A DNA stretch of 64,000 bases from Paenibacillus paridis (GTDB lineage Bacteria; Bacillota; Bacilli; Paenibacillales; Paenibacillaceae). Position numbers and translations under genes: made by a program. The stretch is from the NCBI RefSeq assembly GCF_006345825.1, contig NZ_VCIX01000092.1, positions 186,001 through 250,000 of the forward strand, given 5' to 3'. This document shows, piece after piece, positions 53,179 through 63,238 of this stretch (position 1 is the stretch's first letter; every line of letters starts with the position of its first letter). The notes below the pieces were generated by a model. It made no database searches and had not been told where the DNA came from. It saw only the letters and a program-made list of their open reading frames with translations.

Positions 53179-54828
53179 ATGAAAAGTCTGCTTAAATTTA
53201 TTACTTGCGGTAGTGTGGATGACGGAAAATCCACTTTGATTGGACATATGCTTTATGAGGCTAAGCTTTTGTTCGCCGACCAGGAGAGAGCATTGGAGCT
53301 CGACAGCAGGCTGGGCAGCCGTGGCGGGAAAATTGACTACTCCTTGCTTCTTGACGGGCTGATAGCCGAACGTGAGCAGGGAATTACGATTGATGTGGCA
53401 TTTCGGTATTTTACGACGGATCACCGTTCGTTCATTGTAGCGGATACGCCGGGGCACGAAGAATATACACGCAACATGGCCGTAGGCGCATCATTTGCGG
53501 ATCTTGCCGTTATTCTGGTGGATGCAACCAAAGGGATTATTACTCAAACGAAGCGCCATACCCGGATTTGCGCCCTCATGGGGATTAAGCATCTGGTCTT
53601 GGCGGTAAACAAAATGGATTTGGTGGGCTTTGATACAAAGAAATTTGATGAAATCAAAAAAGAATTCTCTCGCCTCACCACAGAATTCCGGTTTGAAAGC
53701 ATTCAGGTGATCCCTGTTTCTGCAACCGAAGGGGATAACATTACAAAGAAATCGCCTAATACGCCATGGTACGAGGGTCTTGCTTTGCTGCCCTATTTGG
53801 AAGGTGTTGATGTTCATTCGAACGATGACGTTAAGCCGTTTATGATGCCCATTCAGCGGGTATGCCGACCGGACCACACATTCCGCGGATTTCAAGGCCA
53901 GATTGAAGCCGGCAGTATCGCAGTTGGCGATGAGCTGACAACTCTGCCTAGCCGTGAGAAGGCGAAGGTGAAACGCATCTTTGTCACCGATCAAGATAGG
54001 AATTCGGCTCATGCCGGGCAGCCTGTCACAATTCAATTGGATCGGGAAGTCGACGTTTCACGAGGCTGCGTGTTTACGAAGGACAATCAGCTCCAAGAGG
54101 CGGACAGCTTTAGCGCCACGATTCTTTGGATGGATGATTCTGTCCTGACGCCGGGAAAAGATGTTCTGGTGAAGGTAGGTACAAAGGTTCTTCCTGGTAC
54201 GGTCACGAAAATTAATCATAAAATCGATATTAATACAGGAAATACCATTACAGCCGATCATGTGGTTAAGAATGAAGTGGCTAAATGTGAATTTTCATTA
54301 TCGGATGGTATTGTTTTTGATACGTTTGAAAAAAATAAAAGCATCGGCGGATTTATTCTCATCGATCGTGTAACGAATATGACATCCGCTTGCGGCGTCA
54401 TTATCGAAGCTCTTCAAAGCACGGACAATGCCGACCGGATCGATATGGAAATTACAAGAGATGTTCGTGCCCAGCAAAAAGGACAGCAGCCATTAACGCT
54501 TTGGCTTACTGGTTCAGTTGCGGACAACTCGGCTGTTGCGAAGGAAATCGAAAAACGATTGGTAGCGAGAGGCTATCATACGATGTTAATCGACAACAGC
54601 TTAGGCGAATCTGTGCGGCAAATCGCGGGTTATGCCACTTTGCTAAACAATGCGGGACTTATTGCATTGGTACTGCCTGGTACGACGAACGGCAACGACC
54701 AAGCCATTGCACAAGAAATCATCGGCCAAGCCTTTTTGCCAATCGATATAGCTGTTAACAGCAAGTCGATCGAAGAAGCGGCCAATGCTGCCGTGAAAAT
54801 GGTTGTGAAGGCTCTCATTCAAGTTTAG
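53179..54828 (+). CDS. cysN: sulfate adenylyltransferase subunit 1 with degenerate APS-kinase-like tail
   Basis: 549-residue GTPase subunit of ATP sulfurylase. The true start is ATG 53179, just after cysD. GTPase motifs are GSVDDGKSTLIG, DTPGHEEYTRNM and NKMD; domains 2 and 3 run to about residue 435 (DHTFRGFQGQ ... GGFILIDRVTN). A further ~110 residues resemble the start of CysC: LTLWLTGSVADNSAVAKEIEKRLVARGYHTMLIDN. The kinase P-loop (normally GLSGAGKST) reads GSVADNSAV, so phosphoryl transfer is not expected, and the rest of the kinase fold is shortened. The fusion therefore looks like a CysNC whose kinase half is degenerate. Confidence 0.9.
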   Translation: MKSLLKFITCGSVDDGKSTLIGHMLYEAKLLFADQERALELDSRLGSRGGKIDYSLLLDGLIAEREQGITIDVAFRYFTTDHRSFIVADTPGHEEYTRNMAVGASFADLAVILVDATKGIITQTKRHTRICALMGIKHLVLAVNKMDLVGFDTKKFDEIKKEFSRLTTEFRFESIQVIPVSATEGDNITKKSPNTPWYEGLALLPYLEGVDVHSNDDVKPFMMPIQRVCRPDHTFRGFQGQIEAGSIAVGDELTTLPSREKAKVKRIFVTDQDRNSAHAGQPVTIQLDREVDVSRGCVFTKDNQLQEADSFSATILWMDDSVLTPGKDVLVKVGTKVLPGTVTKINHKIDINTGNTITADHVVKNEVAKCEFSLSDGIVFDTFEKNKSIGGFILIDRVTNMTSACGVIIEALQSTDNADRIDMEITRDVRAQQKGQQPLTLWLTGSVADNSAVAKEIEKRLVARGYHTMLIDNSLGESVRQIAGYATLLNNAGLIALVLPGTTNGNDQAIAQEIIGQAFLPIDIAVNSKSIEEAANAAVKMVVKALIQV

Positions 54829-54894
54829 TTATATGTTAAATTCGGTCAGGACATGAAGATAAGCATAGAATGCTTCCTATAAAAGCGTATATAA

Positions 54895-54946
54895 GAAGGG
54901 GCTTTCCAGAAAGTCAGTAAAAGCTGACTGCTGGAAGCCCCTTTTC
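54895..54946 (+). terminator. terminator after cysDN
   Basis: AAGGGGCTTTCCAG and CTGGAAGCCCCTT pair with an inner AGTCAG/CTGACT hairpin and are followed by TTTC. The remaining bases to 55194 show no gene. Confidence 0.85.
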
Positions 54947-55194
54947 ATATGTAGACTTAAAGTCTTTTTTGCTCAATACAACCTCCATGCTTAATGGTCA
55001 GAATCTCGCGTATCGAGATTTGCAGAAGCTAGCCGGAACAATGGTGGAGTAGATAAACCTAATCAGGAAGTAAACAACGGGTAAGCATGTAAAGAGTTGC
55101 ACATTGTTGCCCAAGTAAAGAGCGAATATACTGAAAAAGTATACAAATAGGGGCTCCTAAATTGATATTGATTACGAAAATCGGAGGTAAGGGT

Positions 55195-56934
55195 ATGAAA
55201 GTGCAAAAAAAGCCACGCAACGGAATGAGAGCGCTTACGATTCTCCTAATCACAGCATTCACGATTACGGCTTGCTCGGACGGTAACAGCAAGTCAGGCA
55301 ACGAAACGAAACCCACAGCTACCAGCAACACTGACAACGGAGGCAATAAGGAAACGGACAAAGGGGTTGTTGACGGCCCGTTCGGAAAGTACGATCCGCC
55401 AATCGAAGTATCGTTCGTTAGACATCTGAGCGATGTTGTCGAGAATAACGTGCTCGGTGTATTGAAAGATGAAACGCTAGAGGATAACCGATGGACACGC
55501 GTGTATGAAAAAGAGCTTGGTATTAAAATTGTCAACGATTGGGTGGTCAAGGGAGATATTTCGTCGGATCAATATTTGCAAAAAATCAATGTGACTTTGG
55601 CGTCGGGAGACCTTCCAGACTTTATTCCGGTAAATGCGACGCAGCTTAAGCAGCTTGCGGATTCCGATCAGATTGAAGACGTGACGAAGCTATTTGAGGA
55701 TTATGCTTCCCCTGCCCTTAAGGAAGCATTGCTGTCAGAGGGCTCCAGTCCCTTTGATGCGGTAACGCTAAACGGAAAGCTGATGGCGATCCCAATGGTG
55801 GAATCCTCCATTGAACGTTCTATGTTCATCTGGATCCGCACAGATTGGATGACGAAGCTCGGCTTGCAGCCTCCGAAAACAATGGCCGACGTGCTTGCAA
55901 TATCCAAGGCATTCACGGAGCAGGATCCTGACGGCAATGGCAAACCGGATACGTTCGGACTTGGTTTTACTAAGAATCTATGGGGCGGCACGATGGGTCT
56001 AGATGGCTTTATGGCCGGCTACAACGCTTTTCCGAACATTTGGGTGGAGGATGCTTCAGGAAGCCTTGTGTTTGGTAGCGTTCAGCCTGAAGTGAAGACG
56101 GCGCTTCAAGCACTGCAGACTATGTCTAAAAGCGGTCAAGTGGATCCTGAATTCGGTATTAAGGATGGAGGAAAAGTATCCGAGCTGATTGCCGGAGGCA
56201 AGATTGGTATGCAATACGGTGAGCAATGGAATTCTATCTATCCACTCCAATTGAACAAAAACAATGATCCGAATGCACAATGGCAAGCGTTTCCAATTGT
56301 TACGGAATCCGGTGACACAGCCAAGATTCCTCTTAAATTCAGCACGGCCCGGTTCTACGCGGTGAAAAAGGGAGTCAAGCATCCAGAAGCTCTCATAAAG
56401 CTGTTCAACATGCATTTGGAGAAAATCTGGGGCGAAACAGGCGATTTCGGTTATTATTTCGCACCTCCTGAAGCCGAGAGTGTATGGCAGCTATCACCAG
56501 TAACCCCTTATCCACTGAAGAAAAACGTAGAAGCCTTCCGCGCGCTTGATGCGGCTCGCAAGGCAGGCGACATGTCTACGCTAACAGGCGAAGCGAAAAC
56601 CATTCAGGAGAAAATGGATTCGTATTATTCAGGCTCGACAGAAGGGTTCGCTGTATGGGGCTGGGAGCGTATCTACAGTGAGGAAGGTTCGATGGGCATA
56701 ACGGACCAATATGATAAAAACAATCAGTTTCTTCATGAAAAATTTGTAGGAGCGCCTACGCCGACGATGGTGGAGCGCAAATCGACGCTTGAGAAGCTAC
56801 AGAATGAAGTGTTCGTCAAAATTATCCTAGGAGCTCCTATCGAAACCTTTGACAAGTTCGTAGAGGATTGGAAGAAGCTTGGCGGAGATCAAATAACTAA
56901 AGAAGTTAATGAATGGTATGCATCTTCGAAATAA
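55195..56934 (+). CDS. sugar ABC transporter substrate-binding lipoprotein, LplA/YtcQ type
   Basis: 579-residue extracellular binding protein. ATG 55195 follows GGAGGTAAGGG; an upstream TTG at 55162 in the same frame lacks an RBS. The signal peptide ends in lipobox ITAC (Cys27), followed by a Ser/Thr/Asn-rich linker. The long form (about 550-580 residues) with DPDGNGKPDTFGLG and the two C-terminal blocks is typical of LplA/YtcQ proteins for complex oligosaccharides. It begins an operon with two permeases, a kinase and a regulator. Confidence 0.9.
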   Translation: MKVQKKPRNGMRALTILLITAFTITACSDGNSKSGNETKPTATSNTDNGGNKETDKGVVDGPFGKYDPPIEVSFVRHLSDVVENNVLGVLKDETLEDNRWTRVYEKELGIKIVNDWVVKGDISSDQYLQKINVTLASGDLPDFIPVNATQLKQLADSDQIEDVTKLFEDYASPALKEALLSEGSSPFDAVTLNGKLMAIPMVESSIERSMFIWIRTDWMTKLGLQPPKTMADVLAISKAFTEQDPDGNGKPDTFGLGFTKNLWGGTMGLDGFMAGYNAFPNIWVEDASGSLVFGSVQPEVKTALQALQTMSKSGQVDPEFGIKDGGKVSELIAGGKIGMQYGEQWNSIYPLQLNKNNDPNAQWQAFPIVTESGDTAKIPLKFSTARFYAVKKGVKHPEALIKLFNMHLEKIWGETGDFGYYFAPPEAESVWQLSPVTPYPLKKNVEAFRALDAARKAGDMSTLTGEAKTIQEKMDSYYSGSTEGFAVWGWERIYSEEGSMGITDQYDKNNQFLHEKFVGAPTPTMVERKSTLEKLQNEVFVKIILGAPIETFDKFVEDWKKLGGDQITKEVNEWYASSK

Positions 56935-57035
56935 AAGACTGGCAAGCCGGTGAAGGAACGGAAAAGAGTAGAGGCAGGAATCTAGCGCACCTCTACTCCT
57001 CCTGTTTCATGACCGGATAGGAGGGACAACAACGA

Positions 57036-57935
57036 ATGGGAGCCAAGATCAGGAGAGAGCTGCCGCTGCACTTGATGATCGTGCCGGGGTTAATCTTTAT
57101 TATTTTATTTTCATATGTACCTATGTCAGGAATCGTGATTGCTTTTCAAAAGTTTATACCCGCCAAGGGCCTGTTTGGTGATCAGCAATGGATCGGGTGG
57201 GACAACTTCGCTTATGTCATGCAATTGCCGAGTTTCACGCAAGTGTTGTTGAATACATTGTTAATTTCTAGCTTCAAGCTTATTTTAGGACTGATGGTGC
57301 CGATCGTGTTCTCTATTTTGCTTAACGAAGTTAAGAACGCGGCGATGAAACGTACAGTTCAAACGACCATTTATTTGCCTTATTTCCTTTCATGGGTCGT
57401 GCTTGGCGGTATTCTGATCGATATCCTCTCGCCGTCAGGCGGTATCGTGAATGAACTGTTAGTATCAATCGGGTTGCCCAAAATCTTTTTTCTTGGGGAT
57501 AACAATTGGTTTCCAGTGACACTGATCGGATCAGATGTGTGGAAAAATTTCGGGTATGGGACGATTGTGTATTTGGCAGCAATTACAGGCATCGATCCCG
57601 GATTGTACGAGGCGGCGACGATCGACGGCGCCAACCGATGGCGTAAAGTTTGGCATATTACGCTACCGGGAATGAGAATGGTTATCGTGTTATTGTCTGT
57701 GCTGAGCCTAGGACAGCTATTGAATGCCGGTTTTGATCAAGTGTTTAATCTATATAGCCCCCAGGTATATGAAAGCGGGGATATTCTAGACACCTTTGTC
57801 TACCGGATCGGTTTACTTGATGCGCAATATGGCGTGGCAACGGCGGTCGGCTTCTTTAAATCGATTGTTTCGTTGGTTCTGATCTCGGCTTCGTATTTCT
57901 TTGCCTATCATTTTGCTAAATATCGGATCTTCTAG
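57036..57935 (+). CDS. sugar ABC transporter permease, LplB type
   Basis: 299-residue permease with six membrane helices. The family start LPLHLMIVPGLIFIILFSYVPMSGIVIAFQKF and the EAA loop YEAATIDGANRWRKVWHITLPGM are intact. The ATG at 57036 follows AGGAGGG. It lies ~100 bases after the binding-protein gene. Confidence 0.92.
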   Translation: MGAKIRRELPLHLMIVPGLIFIILFSYVPMSGIVIAFQKFIPAKGLFGDQQWIGWDNFAYVMQLPSFTQVLLNTLLISSFKLILGLMVPIVFSILLNEVKNAAMKRTVQTTIYLPYFLSWVVLGGILIDILSPSGGIVNELLVSIGLPKIFFLGDNNWFPVTLIGSDVWKNFGYGTIVYLAAITGIDPGLYEAATIDGANRWRKVWHITLPGMRMVIVLLSVLSLGQLLNAGFDQVFNLYSPQVYESGDILDTFVYRIGLLDAQYGVATAVGFFKSIVSLVLISASYFFAYHFAKYRIF

Positions 57936-57948
57936 GAGGCGAGAAGCC

Positions 57949-58851
57949 ATGGGCCTATCAAATAAAACAAAGACAAATCAAACTAGAAAGCTCCAGTGGT
58001 TTCCGATCGTCAATACGATCGTTCTACTGTTTGTAGCGATACTCTGTATATTTCCGCTTATTCATATTATTGCAGTCTCATTTAGTGCCAGCTCTGCTGC
58101 GGCAGCCGGGTACGTTAAGCTCTGGCCGGTTGATTTCACGCTGGCTTCCTACGAATACACCGCAAGCCGAGGGGAATTTTGGCAGTCTATGTGGGTTTCC
58201 ATTAAGCGGCTGGGGATTGGAACGCCGTTAAACTTGTTGCTGACAATTTTGGTTGCTTACCCGCTGTCGAAGGAATCGCATGCTCTTCGATTCCGACTCA
58301 TCTATGCTTGGGCATTTTTTCTAACAATGCTATTCAACGGTGGATTGATCCCGTGGTACGTTACGCTTAAGGAATACGGGCTGCTCAATTCGATCTGGGC
58401 GCTGGTACTGCCAGGAGCTGTGCCGGTATTCAGCATCATTTTGCTACTCAATTTCTTCAGGGAGGTTCCGAAGGAGCTAGAGGAAGCAGCGCTCATTGAT
58501 GGCGCGGGCCAATGGACGACATTATGGAAAATATACGTTCCCATTTCAAAGCCTGCCCTTGCAACCCTAGCGTTGTTCGCTATGGTAGAGCATTGGAACA
58601 GCTGGTTTGATGGGTTGATTCTCATGGGGAATCCTAGCAATTATCCATTGCAAAGTTACATTCAAACGATCGTCATTCAGCAGAATCTGTCCAATGTGTC
58701 GAGGGACGAACTTCTGGCCTTAGCCCAAATCTCCGATAGGACGCTGAAGGCCTCACAAATCTTTTTAGGCTCATTGCCAATCATTATGGCGTATCCGTTC
58801 TTGCAGAAATATTTCGTAAAGGGCATCGTATTAGGAAGCGTAAAGGGATGA
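57949..58851 (+). CDS. sugar ABC transporter permease, YtcP/LplC type
   Basis: 300-residue permease; the EAA loop is LEEAALIDGAGQWTTLWKIYVPIS. ATG 57949 follows TAGGAGG and comes 13 bases after the previous stop, so the upstream in-frame codons from 57901 are not used. It has six predicted helices. The C terminus LQKYFVKGIVLGSVKG is the family end. Confidence 0.92.
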   Translation: MGLSNKTKTNQTRKLQWFPIVNTIVLLFVAILCIFPLIHIIAVSFSASSAAAAGYVKLWPVDFTLASYEYTASRGEFWQSMWVSIKRLGIGTPLNLLLTILVAYPLSKESHALRFRLIYAWAFFLTMLFNGGLIPWYVTLKEYGLLNSIWALVLPGAVPVFSIILLLNFFREVPKELEEAALIDGAGQWTTLWKIYVPISKPALATLALFAMVEHWNSWFDGLILMGNPSNYPLQSYIQTIVIQQNLSNVSRDELLALAQISDRTLKASQIFLGSLPIIMAYPFLQKYFVKGIVLGSVKG

Positions 58852-58904
58852 ATTGGAAAATAGGTAAAAGACAGGTGTGGAAAGATCGGATATAATGAAA
58901 GAAA

Positions 58905-60689
58905 ATGGTGGGGGAGACATTGTTGTTCAAAAGCCATGGTATTTCACTCGGAAATTCGATTTTTCTGCGACTTCTGATTACTTTTATGCTTATTATGCTT
59001 CCTCTGTTGTCACTCGGCGTGTATATCTACAACTGGATCGTCCAGACAGCCCGTGAGGATATTTCCAAGACAGCCGTATCGCAAATCGCCTATTATCTCT
59101 CAGACATGGAGAAAGAAATCGAGCGGATGAAGCTGCTGCAATACAGCCTTTTGGAAGATGAGGACCTAAATGAATTAGCACTAACCTGGGAAACAATGGA
59201 TACGATTAGTCGCACGGAGCACATCAATAGTTTATTAAAACGGATTTACACGATTCAGAATAGCAGCATTTACATTCAGGATGTGAGTGTTCATATCGCT
59301 CCCATTAGAAAGACGTTATCCGTAGACGGGGTGCATAATTTCGACGAAGAGCGTTTCCTCGGTATTCGCTCCGTTTTCGGGCGCGGTTCACAAATTATTG
59401 AGTTTAATGGGAACCTTTTCTTGAGTGCGCTCAAGGTTGGGCGGAGCAAGGAGGCGGAACCGCTTTTTACGGTTGAAATCGCCTTAGACAGCAAGGTACT
59501 TCAAGAGGAACTGAATCAGTTTAACTTGTACGCAGACAGTGGAACGATGCTGGTGCATGGAACAAACGGCGTTGTCATCACTAATGGTGTTAACGCTTTC
59601 CCTAAGCAAGATATGAAGAGTTTTCTGCTGAAATCGAATGAAGTCATAGACAGGTATACAGATACCGTTGATTTATCGAATATGCGGTATTACTACGTGT
59701 ACGCAGCTTCTGAGAAGCTAGACTTTTCGCTATATCGATTCATACCGGGAAGGGTATTTCAGGAGCCGCTTGACCGCTTCTATACCTGGGCTTGGTTGTT
59801 TCTGACCCTATCGTTAGCCATTATAGCCATCTATGCTTTATCTACCTATAAATTTATTCATAAACCGCTATTGACCTTCGTGAAGAGCTTTCGAAGAATG
59901 GAGAATGGGGATCTGGATGTCTATATTAGCCATGCCTCGAAGGATGAGTTCCGTTATTTGTACGGCAGATTCAATCAAATGGTTGCAAACCTTCGTGCCT
60001 TGATTGATCAGGTATATAAGCAGAAGATATTGGCCCAGAGGGCAGAGCTTAAGCAACTGCAATCCCAGATCAATCCCCATTTTTTGTATAACAGCTTTTT
60101 TATTTTGAACACGCTAGCAAAGACGGGAGATACTGAGCGAATCGAGCAATTTACGACGCTGCTCGGCGAATACTTTCAATTCGTGACGCGTAACGCATCG
60201 GACAACGTGCCGCTCAAGCAGGAGATCAAGCATGCGCGCATGTATACCGAGATTCAGGAGCTGCGCTTTTCCAGACGCATCAAGGTAGACTTTCAGCCGC
60301 TGCCTGCTGATTGGGACGTTCTGCTCGTTCCGAGGCTGATCGTGCAACCTATTATTGAGAACGCTTTCGAACATAGCCTTGAGAAGAAGGCTCGTGATGG
60401 CTTAATCGTAGTTCGCTTTGAGAGTGATGCGGAGGAAGTTCGAATTATTATCGAGGATAACGGAGACCGCCTAACCGCCGAGGACTTGACGAGAATGACA
60501 AGGTCGCTCGGCGAGGAGGATGAAGAAGGAGAAATTACTGGCATGGTCAACATCCATCGCCGCATCCAAATGACATTAGGTGGGGGCGGTCTGTCCGTCG
60601 CCCGAAGCGGGCTGGGGGGCTTACAGGCAACCCTGAGATTGCGGACGGTGAAAGGAGTGAATGGAGATCAGGCTATTAATCGTAGATGA
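58905..60689 (+). CDS. sensor histidine kinase, YesM family
   Basis: 594-residue membrane kinase. Membrane helices at about 20-43 and 290-312 enclose an external sensor domain; HAMP follows (about 312-375). The phosphoacceptor His is in LQSQINPHFLYNSFFIL. The N-box is LIVQPIIENAFEHSLEKKA, and the G-box region is less typical (TGMVNIHRRIQMTLGGGG). ATG 58905 opens the frame, but GGGGGAG sits just after it, so TTG 58920 or 58923 may be the start. The stop overlaps the next gene by 29 bases. Confidence 0.9.
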   Translation: MVGETLLFKSHGISLGNSIFLRLLITFMLIMLPLLSLGVYIYNWIVQTAREDISKTAVSQIAYYLSDMEKEIERMKLLQYSLLEDEDLNELALTWETMDTISRTEHINSLLKRIYTIQNSSIYIQDVSVHIAPIRKTLSVDGVHNFDEERFLGIRSVFGRGSQIIEFNGNLFLSALKVGRSKEAEPLFTVEIALDSKVLQEELNQFNLYADSGTMLVHGTNGVVITNGVNAFPKQDMKSFLLKSNEVIDRYTDTVDLSNMRYYYVYAASEKLDFSLYRFIPGRVFQEPLDRFYTWAWLFLTLSLAIIAIYALSTYKFIHKPLLTFVKSFRRMENGDLDVYISHASKDEFRYLYGRFNQMVANLRALIDQVYKQKILAQRAELKQLQSQINPHFLYNSFFILNTLAKTGDTERIEQFTTLLGEYFQFVTRNASDNVPLKQEIKHARMYTEIQELRFSRRIKVDFQPLPADWDVLLVPRLIVQPIIENAFEHSLEKKARDGLIVVRFESDAEEVRIIIEDNGDRLTAEDLTRMTRSLGEEDEEGEITGMVNIHRRIQMTLGGGGLSVARSGLGGLQATLRLRTVKGVNGDQAINRR

Positions 60690-62304
60690 CGAAGAAATCA
60701 TAACCGACGGACTATACGAGATCCTTAGCAAGCTGCCACTGGACTTGGACTTGTACAAGGCGTACTCTGGCGAAGAAGCGCTGGTTTGGCTGCGGAGAAC
60801 ACGGTTCGACATCGTTCTCTCTGATATTGCCATGCCCGAAATGGACGGTTTAGCCTTAATGGACGTGATTCGTTATAATTGGCCGCATTGCAAGCTTATC
60901 TTTCTCACTGGCCATCATGATCTTGAGTCGATGTACCACGCTATACAATGGCCGGGTGTTCGCTATCTGCTCAAGAGCGAAGGGTATAATAAACTAATTG
61001 AAGCTGTCGGCCAAGCCGCATCCGAGATCGAAGAAGAACTCAGGACAGCCGACCTTTTACGGCAGTCGAAGGATAGCCAGAATGCTCTGGAGACGCTTGC
61101 TACTGGAAATTACATGCGCCATCTTCTGTTTGAGGAAGGTGCCGACGAGACGATGGAGGACAACTTCAGGAGACTAAATATCCGTTTCAACCCCGCTCTT
61201 CCCGTTCTGATTTCCCTCGGCAGTTTATCTTTCGCGGAAGAGAAACGTCGCTCTTATGCAGATCGCCAAGAGTCGGCCTTGACGGTCAAGCTTATGGCGG
61301 ATTCCTATCTGAACGAGAAAACAAGGAGCCTAGGCGTTATCGATCGTTATGGTGATCTCGTCTGGCTTGTCCAGCCAATGCCGTCCCATGAACTCGAGGA
61401 TGGCGTGTTTGAGAGAACGGTGAAGTTCCTGGAGGGTACGCTAGAATTAATTCAGGACGCATGCCGAGAGTCGCTGTCGATTAAAGTGTCGGTAACGATG
61501 GCGACTGAACCTGTGTTATGGCCAGAGCTTCCGGAAGCTTATGACAGGCTGCGTGAACGTCAGCATTTGCGGGCAGGGGATGGAACTCGCATGGTTCAAT
61601 CCGTACAACTTCATAAAGAAGAATCATCCAGCAGTCTGCGCTGGCGGTTCCCTGGTGAGAAGGTGGAGACGCTGGCTGCGTACTTGGAGGGCGGCAGGCG
61701 TACGGAGTTTCTGTGTTTGTTCGATGAGCTCACTATGGATGCTATGGTCGGCAAGGTGCCCTTGGCCTATGCGACGGAGCTGTATTATTCGATTGCACTG
61801 GCAATGCTGTCTTACACGAACCGCTGGGGCGATCGGGAGAAGACTCCATCTGGAAACTTGATGCAGTTGGAGGCCCATCCCTCTTGGCACGCGCGTTTCG
61901 GCGTCTTGAAGTCGACTGCGGAAGACCTATTCGCTCAACGGTCGAACGGAGAGCACAGCCGTGCAGCGACGGCTATTGATAAGATCTGCGCTTATATCGG
62001 AGACAATATTGACGAGGATTTGTCTCTTGTCCGGCTTGCTGACGAAATACATCTCAATCCCTCTTATTTGTCCCGGCTGTTTAAGCAAGAAAGGGGCAGG
62101 AAGCTGTCGGAATATATTGAGGATGTCAGGTTCGCGAAGGCTAAAGAGCTGCTAAAGAACACTGATTGCAAAATTTCAGAGATCGGTATAAAAGTGGGAT
62201 ATGAGGCCGCTCATTCGTTCACTCGCGTATTTAGAAAGTGGGCAGGTATGTCGCCTCAGGAGTTCAGGGAACAAGCAGGATTACGAAGACAGGTCTCCAA
62301 CTAA
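60661..62304 (+). CDS. response regulator, YesN/AraC type
   Basis: 547-residue regulator. Receiver domain 1-120 with phosphoacceptor Asp55 (IVLSDIAMPEMDG) and a conserved Lys (LLKSE). AraC helix-turn-helix at about 440-540 (LVRLADEIHLNPSYLSRLFKQE and KISEIGIKVGYEAAHSFTRVFRKWAGMSPQEF). AAAGGAG precedes ATG 60661, inside the kinase gene, so both are translated together. It probably controls the SBP-permease operon upstream. Confidence 0.92.
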   Translation: MEIRLLIVDDEEIITDGLYEILSKLPLDLDLYKAYSGEEALVWLRRTRFDIVLSDIAMPEMDGLALMDVIRYNWPHCKLIFLTGHHDLESMYHAIQWPGVRYLLKSEGYNKLIEAVGQAASEIEEELRTADLLRQSKDSQNALETLATGNYMRHLLFEEGADETMEDNFRRLNIRFNPALPVLISLGSLSFAEEKRRSYADRQESALTVKLMADSYLNEKTRSLGVIDRYGDLVWLVQPMPSHELEDGVFERTVKFLEGTLELIQDACRESLSIKVSVTMATEPVLWPELPEAYDRLRERQHLRAGDGTRMVQSVQLHKEESSSSLRWRFPGEKVETLAAYLEGGRRTEFLCLFDELTMDAMVGKVPLAYATELYYSIALAMLSYTNRWGDREKTPSGNLMQLEAHPSWHARFGVLKSTAEDLFAQRSNGEHSRAATAIDKICAYIGDNIDEDLSLVRLADEIHLNPSYLSRLFKQERGRKLSEYIEDVRFAKAKELLKNTDCKISEIGIKVGYEAAHSFTRVFRKWAGMSPQEFREQAGLRRQVSN

Positions 62305-62700
62305 GTTTTTGAAAGAAAACCGAATATGAAGCTAGTTGTTCGTATGGGCTATTTGCTGTCTCGGCAAATGACGGCGAACTAGATGATGAACGGCGCGGAG
62401 CAGTGACTGATGCCTTTGATTGCAGAAATGAAGAAGTATCTCCTTCAGCAGAAAGCGCTTGAAAGCAGCGCCGGAGGACAAAGGAAATTCAGAAACGGTG
62501 GCCGTGCAAAGGCCAGCGCAGCGGGCTAGGGTTTGATCGAAGCGGTAAAAGAAAACGGACTGTATCCGTTCCGGCACCTCAAGTATCTATTCGAGCAATT
62601 ACAGCAGCTCCCGAATTTCCACGCTTCGGGAACGCTGGAGCCGGATTAGCCCTGGTCCTCTTCATTACCAGAAAGTCGCTTGCCTAAATACTTATCCATC
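62305..62700 (+). mobile_element. IS66-type transposase remnant
   Basis: Broken frames give the typical IS66 C-terminal block: GLIEAVKENGLYPFRHLKYL, then FEQLQQLPN, then a stop before PWSSSLPE. Several stops occur upstream. No terminal repeats or intact transposase are visible. Confidence 0.6.
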
Positions 62701-63238
62701 CTAAATGGGCTTCCATCTGACTACATTGTGGGGCCTATTTGACGCTCACCAATAAACTAACTATTTATCGATTCCAAGTGAGTTCACGATTTGGTTGTGA
62801 TTTTATTCTTGGTAAGCGTTAAATACAACCCACCTGTTTATTCTTATTCATTCATGAGAAAATAGAGTCAACCTTATGAACAGGCGGCTGTCTCTTATGA
62901 TCACGAAAGAATGAAGGCTGCAAGGATGGGAAACGCGTAATGCAAATTACACAAGCATCAGTCTTCGAATGGCTGCTTGGTGCCAAACCCATCACACTAA
63001 GAAAGAAACACTTAAATACTGGCTCGTTCGTTACCGTCTGCCTCATCAGCACTCCCAATGTTTCTATCGCCAGCAATAGTTGAAACCTGTCAATTCACAG
63101 ATATTTTGCGAATAAGGTAGCTCCTACTACACGAGAGAATAGTTCCTTCTATATAGCCTGTCTGTACATAAGAGCGATCCTGATTGGAGTCGATTCTTCG
63201 TGTATAGACAGGCTATAGTGCTTTGAGCCGATTGAAGG
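62701..63238. other. noncoding region before the second cohesin-SLH gene
   Basis: No supported gene. Contains a 17-bp inverted repeat with one mismatch at 63152-63168 and 63201-63217 (TATAGCCTGTCT / AGACAGGCTATA), probably the terminator of the minus-strand SLH gene although a T run is weak. Confidence 0.45.

Noticed and set aside
62852-63076. 74-codon minus-strand ORF near the right end
   Set aside because: No RBS or motif; lies in IS debris region.
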